Source: Clostridia bacterium
Lineage (GTDB): Bacteria; Bacillota; Clostridia; Oscillospirales; QAMX01
DNA length: 40,545 bases
NCBI GenBank assembly: GCA_017532825.1
Contig: JAFXIT010000005.1
Location: 1-40,545, forward strand
Reading direction: 5' to 3'
The translations under genes were made by a program, and so were the position numbers. The notes below the pieces were generated by a model that made no database searches, was not told where the DNA came from, and was given only the letters and a program-made list of their open reading frames with translations. Of this stretch, positions 1 through 7,889 are shown one piece after another (position 1 is the stretch's first letter; every line of letters begins with the position of its first letter).

Positions 1-822
1 GAAGGCTCCGCCGCCGTGGTGTCCAAGCCCGCCGTAGGTGTCGCAGATGAGCTTACGTCCGGTAAGACCGCTGTCGCCGTCGGGGCCGCCGGTGACGAAA
101 CGTCCGGTGGGGTTGATGTAATACTTTGTCTCGGCGGTGATGAGCTCGGAGGGTATGATCTTGTCGATTATCTCCTCACGCACAGCCTCTCTGAGGGTGT
201 CGATGGAGACGTCGGGGGTGTGCTGGGTGGAGAGGACGACTGCAGGGCAGAATATCGGCTTCATCTCGTCGTCGTAGGCGATGGTGACCTGGGCCTTTCC
301 GTCGGGCCACAGGAAGGGGAGAGTGCCGTCCTTTCTGACCTTGGCAAGCCTCTTGGTGAGCTTGTGGGCAAGAGAAAGGGTCATGGGCATATACTCGGGG
401 GTGTCGCTGCAGGCGTAGCCGAAAACGGTGCCCTGGTCACCTGCACCGATAAGATCGTAGTCGGTCTTGTTGCCCGACTTGTATTCAAGAGAGCTGTCAA
501 CACCCATGGCAATGTCGGCCGACTGTCCCTTAATGGATGTCACGACTGCACATGTCTTGTAGTCAAAGCCCATGGCAGAGTCGGTATATCCGATATTTTT
601 TACGGTGTTGCGGACAACACTCTGGATGTCTACGTTTGCATTGGTGGAGATCTCGCCGGTGACGAATACCATACCCGTAGTGGCAACGCTCTCGCAGGCT
701 ACGCGTGCCATGCGATCTTTGGCAAGTATAGCGTCAAGCACGCCGTCGGATACGGCGTCGCAAAGCTTATCGGGATGTCCCTCGGTCACCGATTCGGATG
801 TCGAAATTTTCTTAAAAAGCAT
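1..822 (-). CDS. metK: S-adenosylmethionine synthetase (partial, C-terminus off the window)
   Basis: This enzyme makes S-adenosylmethionine from methionine and ATP in the cytoplasm. Translating the minus strand from the ATG at 822-820 gives a protein starting [20 protein letters not shown], the hallmark N-terminus with the ATP-contacting GHPDK segment. Further on it has GAGDQG and, near the window edge, the glycine-rich TYGG..HGGGAF segment. 274 codons are present; the family is usually about 390-400 residues, so roughly the last third is beyond position 1. An AAGGGA ribosome-binding site lies about 10 bases before the ATG, and a near-consensus promoter (866-894) drives it. It is transcribed away from a radical SAM gene, which itself consumes SAM. 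Confidence 0.97.
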   Translation of the reverse strand, partial: MLFKKISTSESVTEGHPDKLCDAVSDGVLDAILAKDRMARVACESVATTGMVFVTGEISTNANVDIQSVVRNTVKNIGYTDSAMGFDYKTCAVVTSIKGQSADIAMGVDSSLEYKSGNKTDYDLIGAGDQGTVFGYACSDTPEYMPMTLSLAHKLTKRLAKVRKDGTLPFLWPDGKAQVTIAYDDEMKPIFCPAVVLSTQHTPDVSIDTLREAVREEIIDKIIPSELITAETKYYINPTGRFVTGGPDGDSGLTGRKLICDTYGGLGHHGGGAF

Positions 823-865
823 TTATATCTGTCCCTTCGGATGATTTGCATTCTATATCCATACT

Positions 866-894
866 ATTGTAATGTATTTTGTCGCCAAAGTCAA
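866..894 (-). promoter_or_regulatory. metK promoter
   Basis: On the minus strand a -35 box TTGACT (894-889) and a -10 box TACAAT (871-866) are separated by exactly 17 bases, about 45 bases before the metK ATG. It is divergent from the promoter of the radical SAM gene. No SAM riboswitch fold is apparent; the leader is too short for an S-box. Confidence 0.75.
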
Positions 895-927
895 TAGGCT
901 GTCGACAAAAGAGTTACAAACAAATGT

Positions 928-956
928 TTGACAAACGCTTGTTCGTGTGGTATAAT
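928..956 (+). promoter_or_regulatory. Consensus promoter of the radical SAM operon
   Basis: A perfect -35 (TTGACA, 928-933) and a perfect -10 (TATAAT, 951-956) are separated by 17 bases, and the -10 is extended by TGG (948-950). This is as close to the sigma-A consensus as any promoter in the window, which suggests strong expression. A GGAGG ribosome-binding site follows at 963-967. Confidence 0.85.
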
Positions 957-974
957 TCCTGCGGAGGCGAAGAT

Positions 975-2237
975 ATGGAACTTTCGGATAAGCTGGCAAT
1001 ACTTGGGGAGGCGGCAAGGTACGACGCCTCCTGCTCCTCGTCGGGAAGCGGACGGCAGGGCAGGCGAGGCGGGATAGGAAATGCACACATGGCGGGTATA
1101 TGCCACTCCTGGGCGGAGGATGGCAGGTGCATATCGCTTTTGAAGATACTTATGAGCAACGCCTGCATATATAACTGTGCCTATTGCGCCAACCGCTGCA
1201 CCGCCAATACTCCGAGGGCGACCTTCACGCCCGAGGAGATCGCCGATATTACCGTTGCGTTTTACAAGAGAAATTACATAGAAGGACTGTTTTTAAGCTC
1301 GGGGGTGATAAAGGGGCCGGATTATACCATGGAGCTTATGTATAAGTCCCTGCTTATCTTGCGTACCGAGCGGGGCTTTTGCGGATATATCCACGTCAAG
1401 GTGATACCCGGTACCTCACCCGAGATCGTAAACAGGATAGGGATGCTTGCCGACAGAGTAAGCGTCAACGTCGAGCTTCCCGCAGCAGAGAGGCTCGCCC
1501 TGCTTGCTCCGCAAAAAAACAGAGAGAACATAATAGCACCCATGGAGGAGATACGCTCCCTTAAACTGCAAAACGCCGAGGAGCGCAAGCAGTTCAAAAC
1601 GGCACCGATATTTGCCCCTGCAGGACAGTCGACCCAGATGATAGTGGGCGCAACACCCGATTCGGATGCAAAAATACTGCGGCTGTCCTCTGCTCTTTAT
1701 AAGAGGTACTCGATGAAGCGGGTATATTTTTCTGCATACGTACCCGTCGGCAGTCATCCTACCCTTCCTCCGCCCGAGACCAAGGCGCCCTTGTTGCGAG
1801 AGCACCGTCTGTACCAGGCCGACTGGCTGATGCGGTTTTACGGCTTTGATGCCGAGGAGCTGGTGGAGGCAAACGACAACCTCGAAAGCGACCTCGACCC
1901 CAAATGCTCCTGGGCTTTGAGGCATATGGATATGTTTCCCGTGGAGATAAATACCGCCGACTACAGCGAGCTTTTGAGGGTGCCGGGGATAGGTGTAGTA
2001 TCGGCAAAGCGCATCGTTGCCGCCAGACGCATCCGCAGTCTTGAACACAGCGACCTTAAAAAGCTCGGAATAGTGATGAAGCGTGCATCGGCGTTTATAA
2101 CCTGCAAGGGCAGGTTTGAATCGAGACTTTCCTTCGGAAGCAGTCTGCTTCGGGCCTTCCTTTCGGAGGCAGGGCCATACGACGGACAGATGTCTCTGCC
2201 CGAGTTTGCATCGGTGCCTATGATAACGGAGGGATAG
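975..2237 (+). CDS. Putative DNA modification/repair radical SAM protein (TIGR03916-like, rSAM_link_UDG)
   Basis: The 420-residue protein has a radical SAM cluster motif C-x3-C-x2-C (C64, C68, C71), which binds a 4Fe-4S cluster and cleaves SAM. Family-typical flanking cysteines occur in YDASCSSSGS and GICHSW..GRC. A helix-hairpin-helix segment near the C-terminus (INTADYSELLRVPGIGVVSA) is a DNA-binding motif. The order rSAM barrel then HhH, together with the DUF4130 partner immediately downstream, matches the rSAM_link_UDG family. Its biochemical activity is not established to my knowledge; the repair role is inferred from genomic association with uracil-DNA glycosylase domains. The start at 975 was chosen because GGAGG lies 7 bases upstream; the frame opens earlier (879) but inside the promoter. 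Confidence 0.88.
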   Translation: MELSDKLAILGEAARYDASCSSSGSGRQGRRGGIGNAHMAGICHSWAEDGRCISLLKILMSNACIYNCAYCANRCTANTPRATFTPEEIADITVAFYKRNYIEGLFLSSGVIKGPDYTMELMYKSLLILRTERGFCGYIHVKVIPGTSPEIVNRIGMLADRVSVNVELPAAERLALLAPQKNRENIIAPMEEIRSLKLQNAEERKQFKTAPIFAPAGQSTQMIVGATPDSDAKILRLSSALYKRYSMKRVYFSAYVPVGSHPTLPPPETKAPLLREHRLYQADWLMRFYGFDAEELVEANDNLESDLDPKCSWALRHMDMFPVEINTADYSELLRVPGIGVVSAKRIVAARRIRSLEHSDLKKLGIVMKRASAFITCKGRFESRLSFGSSLLRAFLSEAGPYDGQMSLPEFASVPMITEG

Positions 2238-2238
2238 T

Positions 2239-2976
2239 ATGGTATATGTTCACGAGGATAGCTTTGAGGGCTTTTTAAGCGCCGTATTTACCGTGTTTGA
2301 GGATAAAAAGACCGCCGACTTTACCCTTCGTACGACAGAGGGCGTCGGTCTCGGATTTGATGAGGAAAGGACGGTCATATCCGATACCGAACACGCCGAC
2401 AGGGTAATAAACCGCTTGAGATCGCTTGGGATATACAGACGAGTATATACCGCCTATCTCTACGGCGGGGTAGAGGACAGCATCCTGCTTTATATAAAGC
2501 GTGCGCTCTCTCTTGGCGGCCGACCCGACCAACAGCGCTACGACGATGCGGTAAAGACCGTGCTTACCGCATCCGAACGGGTGGGGAGCGAGGCCCACCG
2601 ATTCTTGGAGTTTATAAGGTTTGAGTCTCTGCGTGAGCCAAACGGCGGCGGGGAAATAATGGTAGCTGACATAGAGCCGCAATACGATATACTGCATATC
2701 ATATCAAACCACTTCGTCAAGCGATTCCCGTCCCAACCACTGCTTATACGTGATATGCGAAGGGGGAAGGCCCTTGTGTGGGACTGTGAGAACTGGCATA
2801 TATCCACACTTCCCGAGCTTTTAAGGCCGAACATTACTTCAGAGGGAGAGTTTGAGGATATGTGGAGGAGGTACTTCCAATGCGTCGCAATACCATGGAG
2901 AAGGAACAGAAAGCTCCAGCAACAGTTCGTACCTCTGCGTTTTCGGAGCAATATGACCGAGTTTAAAACCCAATAA
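2239..2976 (+). CDS. TIGR03915-like putative DNA repair protein (DUF4130)
   Basis: The 245-residue protein starts MVYVHEDSFEGFLSAVFTVF and contains conserved stretches typical of the DUF4130 family, for example HRFLEFIRFE and HIISNHFVKRFPSQPLLIRDMRRGKAL. In some genomes this module is fused to a uracil-DNA glycosylase domain. Here the protein ends after the DUF4130 part and there is no UDG domain. It begins one base after the stop of the radical SAM gene, with GGAGGGA overlapping the end of that gene, so the two are translationally linked. They are likely partners on a DNA substrate, but the reaction is unknown. Confidence 0.85.
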   Translation: MVYVHEDSFEGFLSAVFTVFEDKKTADFTLRTTEGVGLGFDEERTVISDTEHADRVINRLRSLGIYRRVYTAYLYGGVEDSILLYIKRALSLGGRPDQQRYDDAVKTVLTASERVGSEAHRFLEFIRFESLREPNGGGEIMVADIEPQYDILHIISNHFVKRFPSQPLLIRDMRRGKALVWDCENWHISTLPELLRPNITSEGEFEDMWRRYFQCVAIPWRRNRKLQQQFVPLRFRSNMTEFKTQ

Positions 2977-2979
2977 CTA

Positions 2980-3008
2980 TTGCAAAAAGACCTCCGCAGT
3001 GATATAAT
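2980..3008 (+). promoter_or_regulatory. dnaD promoter
   Basis: A -35 box TTGCAA (2980-2985) and a -10 box TATAAT (3003-3008) are separated by 17 bases, with an extended -10 (TGA, 3000-3002). They lie just after the DUF4130 gene, so the replication genes have their own promoter and are not only read through from the radical SAM operon. Confidence 0.75.
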
Positions 3009-3040
3009 TCTTTATAATGTGACAGTAAGGAGGCGGTAGT

Positions 3041-3961
3041 GTGAAGATAATGGGTATTGGAAACAAGCGTGATATAGTCATACCCTGCGATACGGCTGCC
3101 GCCTTGATATCCCTTTCGGACGGCAACGCCGTTAGGCTGTTTCTTTTTGCCGCGACCGAGGGCGGTGAGCACGATAAGCTCTCTGCCATGCAGACCCTTG
3201 GACTTTCGGAGGGGGAATACCGTTTAGCCCTAGCTGCGCTTGAGAAAGCGGGGCTTGCAGAGATATCCGAGCCCGAGCAAAAGACCGATTTTTCTGCGGC
3301 ACTTTCCGCCGCCGAGCGGGCTGTGGGCAGAATGCTCAGAAGAAACGAGACCGAGTCCCTGCTTGCGGTGCTGGAATCCTCGGGTATGTCGCCCGGGGCG
3401 TTTGCGGTGCTTTTGAGGTTTGTCCTTTCAAGACGTGAGACGTTCGGCATAGGCGGACGCAGTCTTACCGTGGCGCAGATATGCAAAAATACGGCTGCGT
3501 GGGTATCCGAGGGGATATACACCCAGGCAGACGCCGACAGATATATTGCCGCAAGGAAGAACCTCGACCGTGAGGTGATCTCGGTTCGTAATACTCTCGG
3601 TATAAATATCACCGGCGCATACGAGCTGGCGGTCGTCAGCGGATGGGTGGAGGACGGCTTCAATACCGAGTCGATCTCGATCGCAGCCGACATCGCATCC
3701 AAAAACGGACATCCCTCCGATATCGCATACATAAGTAAGGTCATACGCAAATGGAAGGACAACGGGGTGGCTGATCCCGCATCCATAAGAAATTATCAGG
3801 CAGGTCTTGAACGTAGCCGAGCGCAGAGAGAAACGGCCATGGCAAGGCGTAACGGCGGGAAAAAGAGCAACGGTGTTCCCACGCTCAGTGCGGCAGAGCT
3901 TGCAAGCATAGCCGAGACGGCGGATTATCTGAAAAACGGCGGTGATAACAGTGGGATATGA
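3041..3961 (+). CDS. DnaD domain primosomal protein
   Basis: This 306-residue protein belongs to the DnaD/DnaB family that helps remodel DNA and load the replicative helicase in low-GC Gram-positives. The N-terminal part looks like a winged-helix region (LSDGNAVRLFLFAA...). The C-terminal DnaD domain carries the typical Y-x3-I-x3-W signature (YISKVIRKWKDNGV, about residues 229-242). The start is GTG at 3041, set by AAGGAGG at 3027-3033 with 7-base spacing; the in-frame ATG at 3050 is too far from it. Its stop overlaps the start of the dnaC-like gene, so the two are cotranslated. Confidence 0.88.
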   Translation: MKIMGIGNKRDIVIPCDTAAALISLSDGNAVRLFLFAATEGGEHDKLSAMQTLGLSEGEYRLALAALEKAGLAEISEPEQKTDFSAALSAAERAVGRMLRRNETESLLAVLESSGMSPGAFAVLLRFVLSRRETFGIGGRSLTVAQICKNTAAWVSEGIYTQADADRYIAARKNLDREVISVRNTLGINITGAYELAVVSGWVEDGFNTESISIAADIASKNGHPSDIAYISKVIRKWKDNGVADPASIRNYQAGLERSRAQRETAMARRNGGKKSNGVPTLSAAELASIAETADYLKNGGDNSGI

Positions 3962-4943
3962 CGGTAAAATAATCAGAAGAGCCCTTAAAAAGCTCGAGGA
4001 TATCCGTTTTGAGAGGGAGCGCAGTCTGCGCCTTCTCAAGCAAAAGCTTTATGCCGAGATACCGAGACTTGAACAGATAGCCTCGGAGCTTCGGCTTTGC
4101 GGCGTTGCTATTGCCCAAAGTGTTATCTCCGCAGAGGACAGCCGTGCGGCGATTGCCGAAATAAAGGCAAGGTCAAACGCACTCAGAACAGAGCGTGCCG
4201 AGCTTCTTACAAGGGCGGGATATCCCGAGGACTGCCTTGAGGACAGGCCTGCCTGCGATAGTTGCGGAGACAGCGGCTATGTAGGCTCCGCCATGTGCGA
4301 ATGCCTAAAGGAGCTTTGCCGCGTCGAGCAGACCGAGGAGCTTTCGGATCTGTTCCGTATCGCACCGGGGCGCTTCCGTGATTTCGATCTGAGCCTTTAT
4401 TCCGATAAGCCCTACGGTGAATATCCGGCCTCTCCGCGTGACAATATAAAGCATAAGCTTACCTATTGCAAGAAGTATGCCGACAGCTTCGGACCCGACT
4501 CCGAGAGCATCTTTATAACCGGCGGATGCGGTCTTGGTAAGACATACCTTTCGGCCTGCATTGCAAGAACGGTAGTTGCGGCAGGCTATTCGGTGGTATA
4601 TCAGACAGCCTATGCCGTCAGCCGTCTTTTCGAGGAGGAACGCTTCTCCCACGACGAGGAGCTGGGGGACGAGATATCACGTCTTTACAACTGCGATCTT
4701 CTGATAATCGACGATCTGGGTACCGAGATGACGACCTCGTATACCGTGGCGGCCGTCTACGACCTTATCAACCGACGTCTGGTCGAGGGCAAAAAGACCG
4801 TCATAAATACCAATCTCACTACCGATGAGGTAGCCGTTCGTTATAACGCGCAGATAGCCTCAAGGATAAAGGACGAGTATAAAATACTCTTTATATACGG
4901 TGACAGCGTCCGTTCCGAGGCCGCTAAGAGGCGCAGAGGCTAA
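3951..4943 (+). CDS. dnaC: DnaC-like replicative helicase loader (AAA+ ATPase)
   Basis: The protein is about 330 residues long. An N-terminal helical region is followed by a four-cysteine motif (CDSCGDSGYV..AMCEC) typical of clostridial DnaC/DnaI-like loaders, then an AAA+ core with Walker A (GGCGLGKT), Walker B (LLIIDDLG) and sensor 1 (INTNLT). It should load the replicative helicase together with the DnaD protein encoded just upstream. The reading frame overlaps the end of dnaD. I chose GTG 3951, which has GGCGG 8 bases upstream; GTG 3942 in the same frame is possible and adds three residues. IstB-type transposition helpers share this fold, but no transposase is adjacent. Confidence 0.87.
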   Translation: MGYDGKIIRRALKKLEDIRFERERSLRLLKQKLYAEIPRLEQIASELRLCGVAIAQSVISAEDSRAAIAEIKARSNALRTERAELLTRAGYPEDCLEDRPACDSCGDSGYVGSAMCECLKELCRVEQTEELSDLFRIAPGRFRDFDLSLYSDKPYGEYPASPRDNIKHKLTYCKKYADSFGPDSESIFITGGCGLGKTYLSACIARTVVAAGYSVVYQTAYAVSRLFEEERFSHDEELGDEISRLYNCDLLIIDDLGTEMTTSYTVAAVYDLINRRLVEGKKTVINTNLTTDEVAVRYNAQIASRIKDEYKILFIYGDSVRSEAAKRRRG

Positions 4944-4981
4944 AAACTTTTGATTTTTTTAAAAAACATTGAAAAAAACTA

Positions 4982-5010
4982 TTGCATTTTACGGTGAAAT
5001 GTGGTATCAT
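4982..5010 (+). promoter_or_regulatory. rplS promoter
   Basis: A -35 box TTGCAT (4982-4987) and a -10 box TATCAT (5005-5010) are 17 bases apart, with TGG before the -10. The predicted start near 5017 gives a leader of about 95 bases before rplS. Confidence 0.7.
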
Positions 5011-5017
5011 TACTGAA

Positions 5018-5106
5018 GTTTGCGCGGGCTATAGCCATGCGTTAAAATAAGCATTCCTCTGCCCGATGTGATGAGGCATGAATGTTTCCAGAATTGAAAG
5101 GATGAA
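5018..5106 (+). ncRNA. Probable L19 ribosomal protein leader
   Basis: The leader between the rplS promoter and its ribosome-binding site can fold into two hairpins. The first is short, with arms GGC and GCC around TATA (about 5027-5036) flanked by CGC/GCG. The second pairs AGCATTC (5050-5056) with GAATGTT (5080-5086), extended by CTC/GAG. Autoregulatory leaders of this position and GCATTC/GAATG type are known for rplS in Firmicutes (L19_leader). The identification rests on position and on pairing done by eye. A covariance-model search was not possible. Confidence 0.55.
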
Positions 5107-5111
5107 GAAAG

Positions 5112-5453
5112 ATGGACCTGATTAAGGAACTGACTTCCTCGTATCTGCGCCAGGAGCCGCTTAAGTTTAATGTCGGTGATACCGTTCGCGTATACGTAAA
5201 GGTCAAGGAAGGCGCCAGAGAGCGTATTCAGATTTTTGAAGGAACCGTTATCGCAAAGAAGCACGGCGGTATAAGCGAGTCCTTCACCGTTCGCCGCGTA
5301 TCCTACGGTGTCGGCGTTGAGAGGGTTTTCCCCGTCAACTGCCCCAGCGTAACCAAGGTCGAAGTAATTCGTGCCGGTAAGGTCAGAAGAGCAAAGCTCT
5401 ACTATCTGCGTGATCGCGTCGGCAAGGCCGCCAAGGTCAAGGGCACTCTGTAA
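5112..5453 (+). CDS. rplS: 50S ribosomal protein L19
   Basis: This 113-residue ribosomal protein sits at the interface of the 30S and 50S subunits. The sequence is unmistakable: [54 protein letters not shown] and the C-terminal [20 protein letters not shown]. Length is normal for the family. A GAAAGGATGAAG Shine-Dalgarno region precedes the ATG. It is followed by an intrinsic terminator and then lepB, so part of the transcript probably ends here, as expected for a gene needed at much higher dose than its neighbours. Confidence 0.98.
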   Translation: MDLIKELTSSYLRQEPLKFNVGDTVRVYVKVKEGARERIQIFEGTVIAKKHGGISESFTVRRVSYGVGVERVFPVNCPSVTKVEVIRAGKVRRAKLYYLRDRVGKAAKVKGTL

Positions 5454-5462
5454 GAGAAACGC

Positions 5463-5495
5463 AAAGGAGGAGGGAGGAAGTCTCTCCTCCTTTTT
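5463..5495 (+). terminator. Intrinsic terminator after rplS
   Basis: A 10-base perfect stem (AAAGGAGGAG, 5463-5472, with CTCCTCCTTT, 5484-5493) closes an 11-base loop and runs into a T tract (5491-5495). It ends only 24 bases before the lepB ATG. No promoter fits between, so lepB and the following genes depend on readthrough or on a promoter inside rplS. Confidence 0.85.
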
Positions 5496-5519
5496 ACTTT
5501 TTGAAGGGGTGATTTGATA

Positions 5520-6074
5520 ATGCAGGAAAAACCTTCGGAGACTATGGTCGAAAAGAAGAAAAATTTTGTATTTGACTGGGTCGATGCGCTTGTCAACGCC
5601 CTCGTTTTCGTTATACTCATCTTTACCCTCGGCGTGCGTGTTACGGGTGTCGTCGGCGGCTCCATGGAGCCTACGCTGCACCAGGGTGACAAGCTTATCG
5701 TCAGCAATCTTTTTTATACCCCCAAGGCAGGGGATATAGTTATAGTTTCAAAAAAGACCTTCAGTGACGAGCCCATCGTCAAGCGCATAATTGCCACCGA
5801 GAATCAGACCGTTGATATAAATTTTGTCACGGGAGTGGTAAGCGTTGACGGTGTGCCGCTCGATGAGCCCTATATAAAGGCGCCCATTCACAGCCCGGGC
5901 GACGTCGTGTTTCCCGTAACCGTTCCCGAAGGGCAGGTGTTTCTACTCGGAGACAACCGTAACGGCTCGACCGACAGCCGAACAACGCAGGTCGGAATGG
6001 TAGATGAAAGGGAGATCCTGGGCAAGGTCATTTTAAGGATACTGCCCCTGAACGGATTTGGTGCGGTAAAATGA
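5520..6074 (+). CDS. lepB: Signal peptidase I
   Basis: This membrane-anchored serine protease removes signal peptides from exported proteins. The 184-residue protein has a positively charged N-terminus, one transmembrane segment (about residues 21-42), the catalytic Ser48 in GGSMEPTL, the catalytic Lys88 in VKRIIATENQ, and the conserved box D/E segment FLLGDNRNGSTDSR. It is the short, single-anchor type usual in Gram-positive bacteria. The ATG at 5520 was chosen because GGGGTGA lies 7 bases upstream; a TTG at 5514 would add two residues. Its stop overlaps the rbgA ATG. Confidence 0.96.
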   Translation: MQEKPSETMVEKKKNFVFDWVDALVNALVFVILIFTLGVRVTGVVGGSMEPTLHQGDKLIVSNLFYTPKAGDIVIVSKKTFSDEPIVKRIIATENQTVDINFVTGVVSVDGVPLDEPYIKAPIHSPGDVVFPVTVPEGQVFLLGDNRNGSTDSRTTQVGMVDEREILGKVILRILPLNGFGAVK

Positions 6075-6916
6075 ATATACAGTGGTATCCGGGTCATATG
6101 GCCAAGACCCGCAGAGAGCTTACCGAGAATATCTCCAAGGTAGATCTCGTTGCAGAGCTTATAGACGCACGTATCCCCGTAAGCAGCCGTAACCCCGTGC
6201 TTGCCGAGATCGCAGGTGGAAAACGCCGCATTGCGGTGCTCAACCGAGCCGATCTTGCCGATCCTTCGCAGACCGAGCGGTGGAAAAACGCACTTATAAA
6301 GGAGCTTGGCTACTGCATCGTCTGCGATTCAAAGAGCGGACGGGGCTGTAACGCCTTTCTTACCGAGGCTCGCAAGGCCCTTTCGGAAAAGATCGCAAGA
6401 CTCGAAGCAAAGGGTATGAGCTCCTCGCTTAAGGTGATGATCGTCGGCATACCAAACGTCGGCAAATCCTCCTTTATCAACCGTATATCGGGGAAAAAAG
6501 CCGCAAGGGCAGAGGACCGTCCGGGTGTGACCAGAGAAAAACAGTGGTACCGCCTTTCGAACGGTCTTGACCTGCTTGATACTCCGGGTATGCTCTGGCC
6601 AAAGCTCGGTGACGAGCAGACCGGTCTTGCTTTGGCATATACGGGGGCAGTAAAGGACGAGATACTTGATACCTGGGAGCTCTCACTTAACCTTATCTCC
6701 GCCCTTATGACTGCCGCACCCGGGGCGATCTCGGGTCGTTTTGGTGTAGAAGAAGCCCCTGCGGCCGATCCGCAGGAGGTTTTTGATGCTATTGCGGCCA
6801 AACGCGGTATGATACGCCGTGGCGGTGAGGTGGACCAGGAACGCACCTCTGCGGTGCTGCTTGACGAATTCAGAAGCGGAAAGCTGGGGCGTATAACACT
6901 TGAAAAATGCCTGTGA
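6071..6916 (+). CDS. rbgA: Ribosome biogenesis GTPase RbgA (YlqF)
   Basis: This GTPase acts late in 50S subunit maturation. The 281-residue protein begins with the family signature IQWYPGHMAKT. It has the circularly permuted GTPase order: G4-like NRADL first, then G1 (GIPNVGKSS), G2/G3 (GVTRE..., LLDTPGML), followed by the C-terminal helical domain. The ATG overlaps the lepB stop (ATGA), indicating translational coupling. The order rplS-lepB-rbgA-rnhB matches that of many Firmicutes. Confidence 0.97.
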   Translation: MNIQWYPGHMAKTRRELTENISKVDLVAELIDARIPVSSRNPVLAEIAGGKRRIAVLNRADLADPSQTERWKNALIKELGYCIVCDSKSGRGCNAFLTEARKALSEKIARLEAKGMSSSLKVMIVGIPNVGKSSFINRISGKKAARAEDRPGVTREKQWYRLSNGLDLLDTPGMLWPKLGDEQTGLALAYTGAVKDEILDTWELSLNLISALMTAAPGAISGRFGVEEAPAADPQEVFDAIAAKRGMIRRGGEVDQERTSAVLLDEFRSGKLGRITLEKCL

Positions 6917-6917
6917 T

Positions 6918-7517
6918 ATGTGGGCTATTGAAAATGCCTTTTTTGACCAAGGCTTTCGCATCGTAGGCGGGACCGATGAGGCGGGGAGAGGCCCGTTGGC
7001 GGGTCCGGTATATGCGGCGGCGGTCATTCTTCCCAGGGGCATTGAAATAGAAGGCCTTGACGATTCAAAGAAGCTTTCGGAAAAAAAGCGTGAAAAGCTT
7101 TATGACGAAATAATACAACGGGCAGAGGCTTGGGCAGTTGCGAGTGCGACCGTCGAGGAGATCGCCCAAATAGATATTTTAAATTCTGCCATGCTTGCTA
7201 TGCGGCGTGCGGTGGAATCGCTTGGGGTCATGCCGGAGATGCTGATCGTCGACGGCACGGTCTCCCGTGGCTTTCCCTGCAAGACGACCTGTGTCCCCGG
7301 CGGAGACGGCAGGTCGGCATCGGTTGCGGCTGCTTCGATACTTGCAAAGGTGAGCCGTGACAGGTATATGTATGAGCTTGCACAGAGGTATCCGCAGTAC
7401 GGTTTTGAAAAGCACAAGGGCTACGGCACGGCACAGCATACCGCCGCAATAAGGGAGTTTGGTCCCTGTCCCGAGCACAGAGAACTGTTTTTAAGAAAGA
7501 TTTTGCAAAAGGAGTAA
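6918..7517 (+). CDS. rnhB: Ribonuclease HII
   Basis: RNase HII cuts the RNA strand of RNA-DNA hybrids and single ribonucleotides in DNA. The 199-residue protein carries the DEAGRGPLAGPV motif with the first acidic pair, LIVDGTV with the next Asp, and SVAAASILAKVSRDRYM with the last catalytic Asp region, then HKGYGTAQH. The ATG at 6918 starts one base after the rbgA stop and gives MWAIEN, which matches the usual N-terminus. A TTG at 6900 is possible but would overlap rbgA by 17 bases. No strong ribosome-binding site is visible, so translation is probably coupled. Confidence 0.95.
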   Translation: MWAIENAFFDQGFRIVGGTDEAGRGPLAGPVYAAAVILPRGIEIEGLDDSKKLSEKKREKLYDEIIQRAEAWAVASATVEEIAQIDILNSAMLAMRRAVESLGVMPEMLIVDGTVSRGFPCKTTCVPGGDGRSASVAAASILAKVSRDRYMYELAQRYPQYGFEKHKGYGTAQHTAAIREFGPCPEHRELFLRKILQKE

Positions 7518-7523
7518 GGCTTT

Positions 7524-7889
7524 ATGGCGGTAAACGGTAACGGCGGCATCGGAGAATCTTATGCCGCAAGATATCTTATAGACAAGGGATATACCGTCCT
7601 TGCTTCTAACTACAGCTGCCGATTTGGAGAGATCGATATAATCGCATCAAAGGGCGGGATCGTAGCCTTCGTTGAGGTAAAAACAAGGGTTAGCGACAGC
7701 TTCGCCAAGGCGATGGAGAGCGTCAACGCAGAAAAATTAAGACGCATCGTCACCACGGCAGGGCTTTGGATATCGCAGAACAACCCCGGGCTTCAGCCGA
7801 GATTTGACGTTATAGAGGTCTATCTGGACAGACGCTCCGGCAAGCCTCCGAGAATAGAACACATTGAAAACGTATGGACGGGCAGATGA
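7524..7889 (+). CDS. YraN family protein (UPF0102, endonuclease-like fold)
   Basis: This small 121-residue protein has the restriction-endonuclease-like core of the UPF0102 family: GESYAARYLIDKGYTVL, then FGEIDIIASK and VAFVEVKTR, which form the D...E-x-K type nuclease motif (D in GEIDII, EVK). It follows rnhB directly, the order seen in many bacteria, and may act in DNA recombination or repair. The exact function is unproven. Its stop overlaps the start of the following peptidase gene by four bases. Confidence 0.93.
   Translation: MAVNGNGGIGESYAARYLIDKGYTVLASNYSCRFGEIDIIASKGGIVAFVEVKTRVSDSFAKAMESVNAEKLRRIVTTAGLWISQNNPGLQPRFDVIEVYLDRRSGKPPRIEHIENVWTGR

Noticed and set aside
16-897. Long plus-strand frame opposite metK
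   Set aside because: It is the antisense shadow of metK, has no recognisable domain or ribosome-binding site, and the minus-strand frame gives a perfect SAM synthetase.
3951-4943. Insertion-sequence helper (IstB) identity for the AAA+ gene
   Set aside because: The four-cysteine motif and the cotranslated DnaD gene indicate a helicase loader, and there is no transposase nearby.
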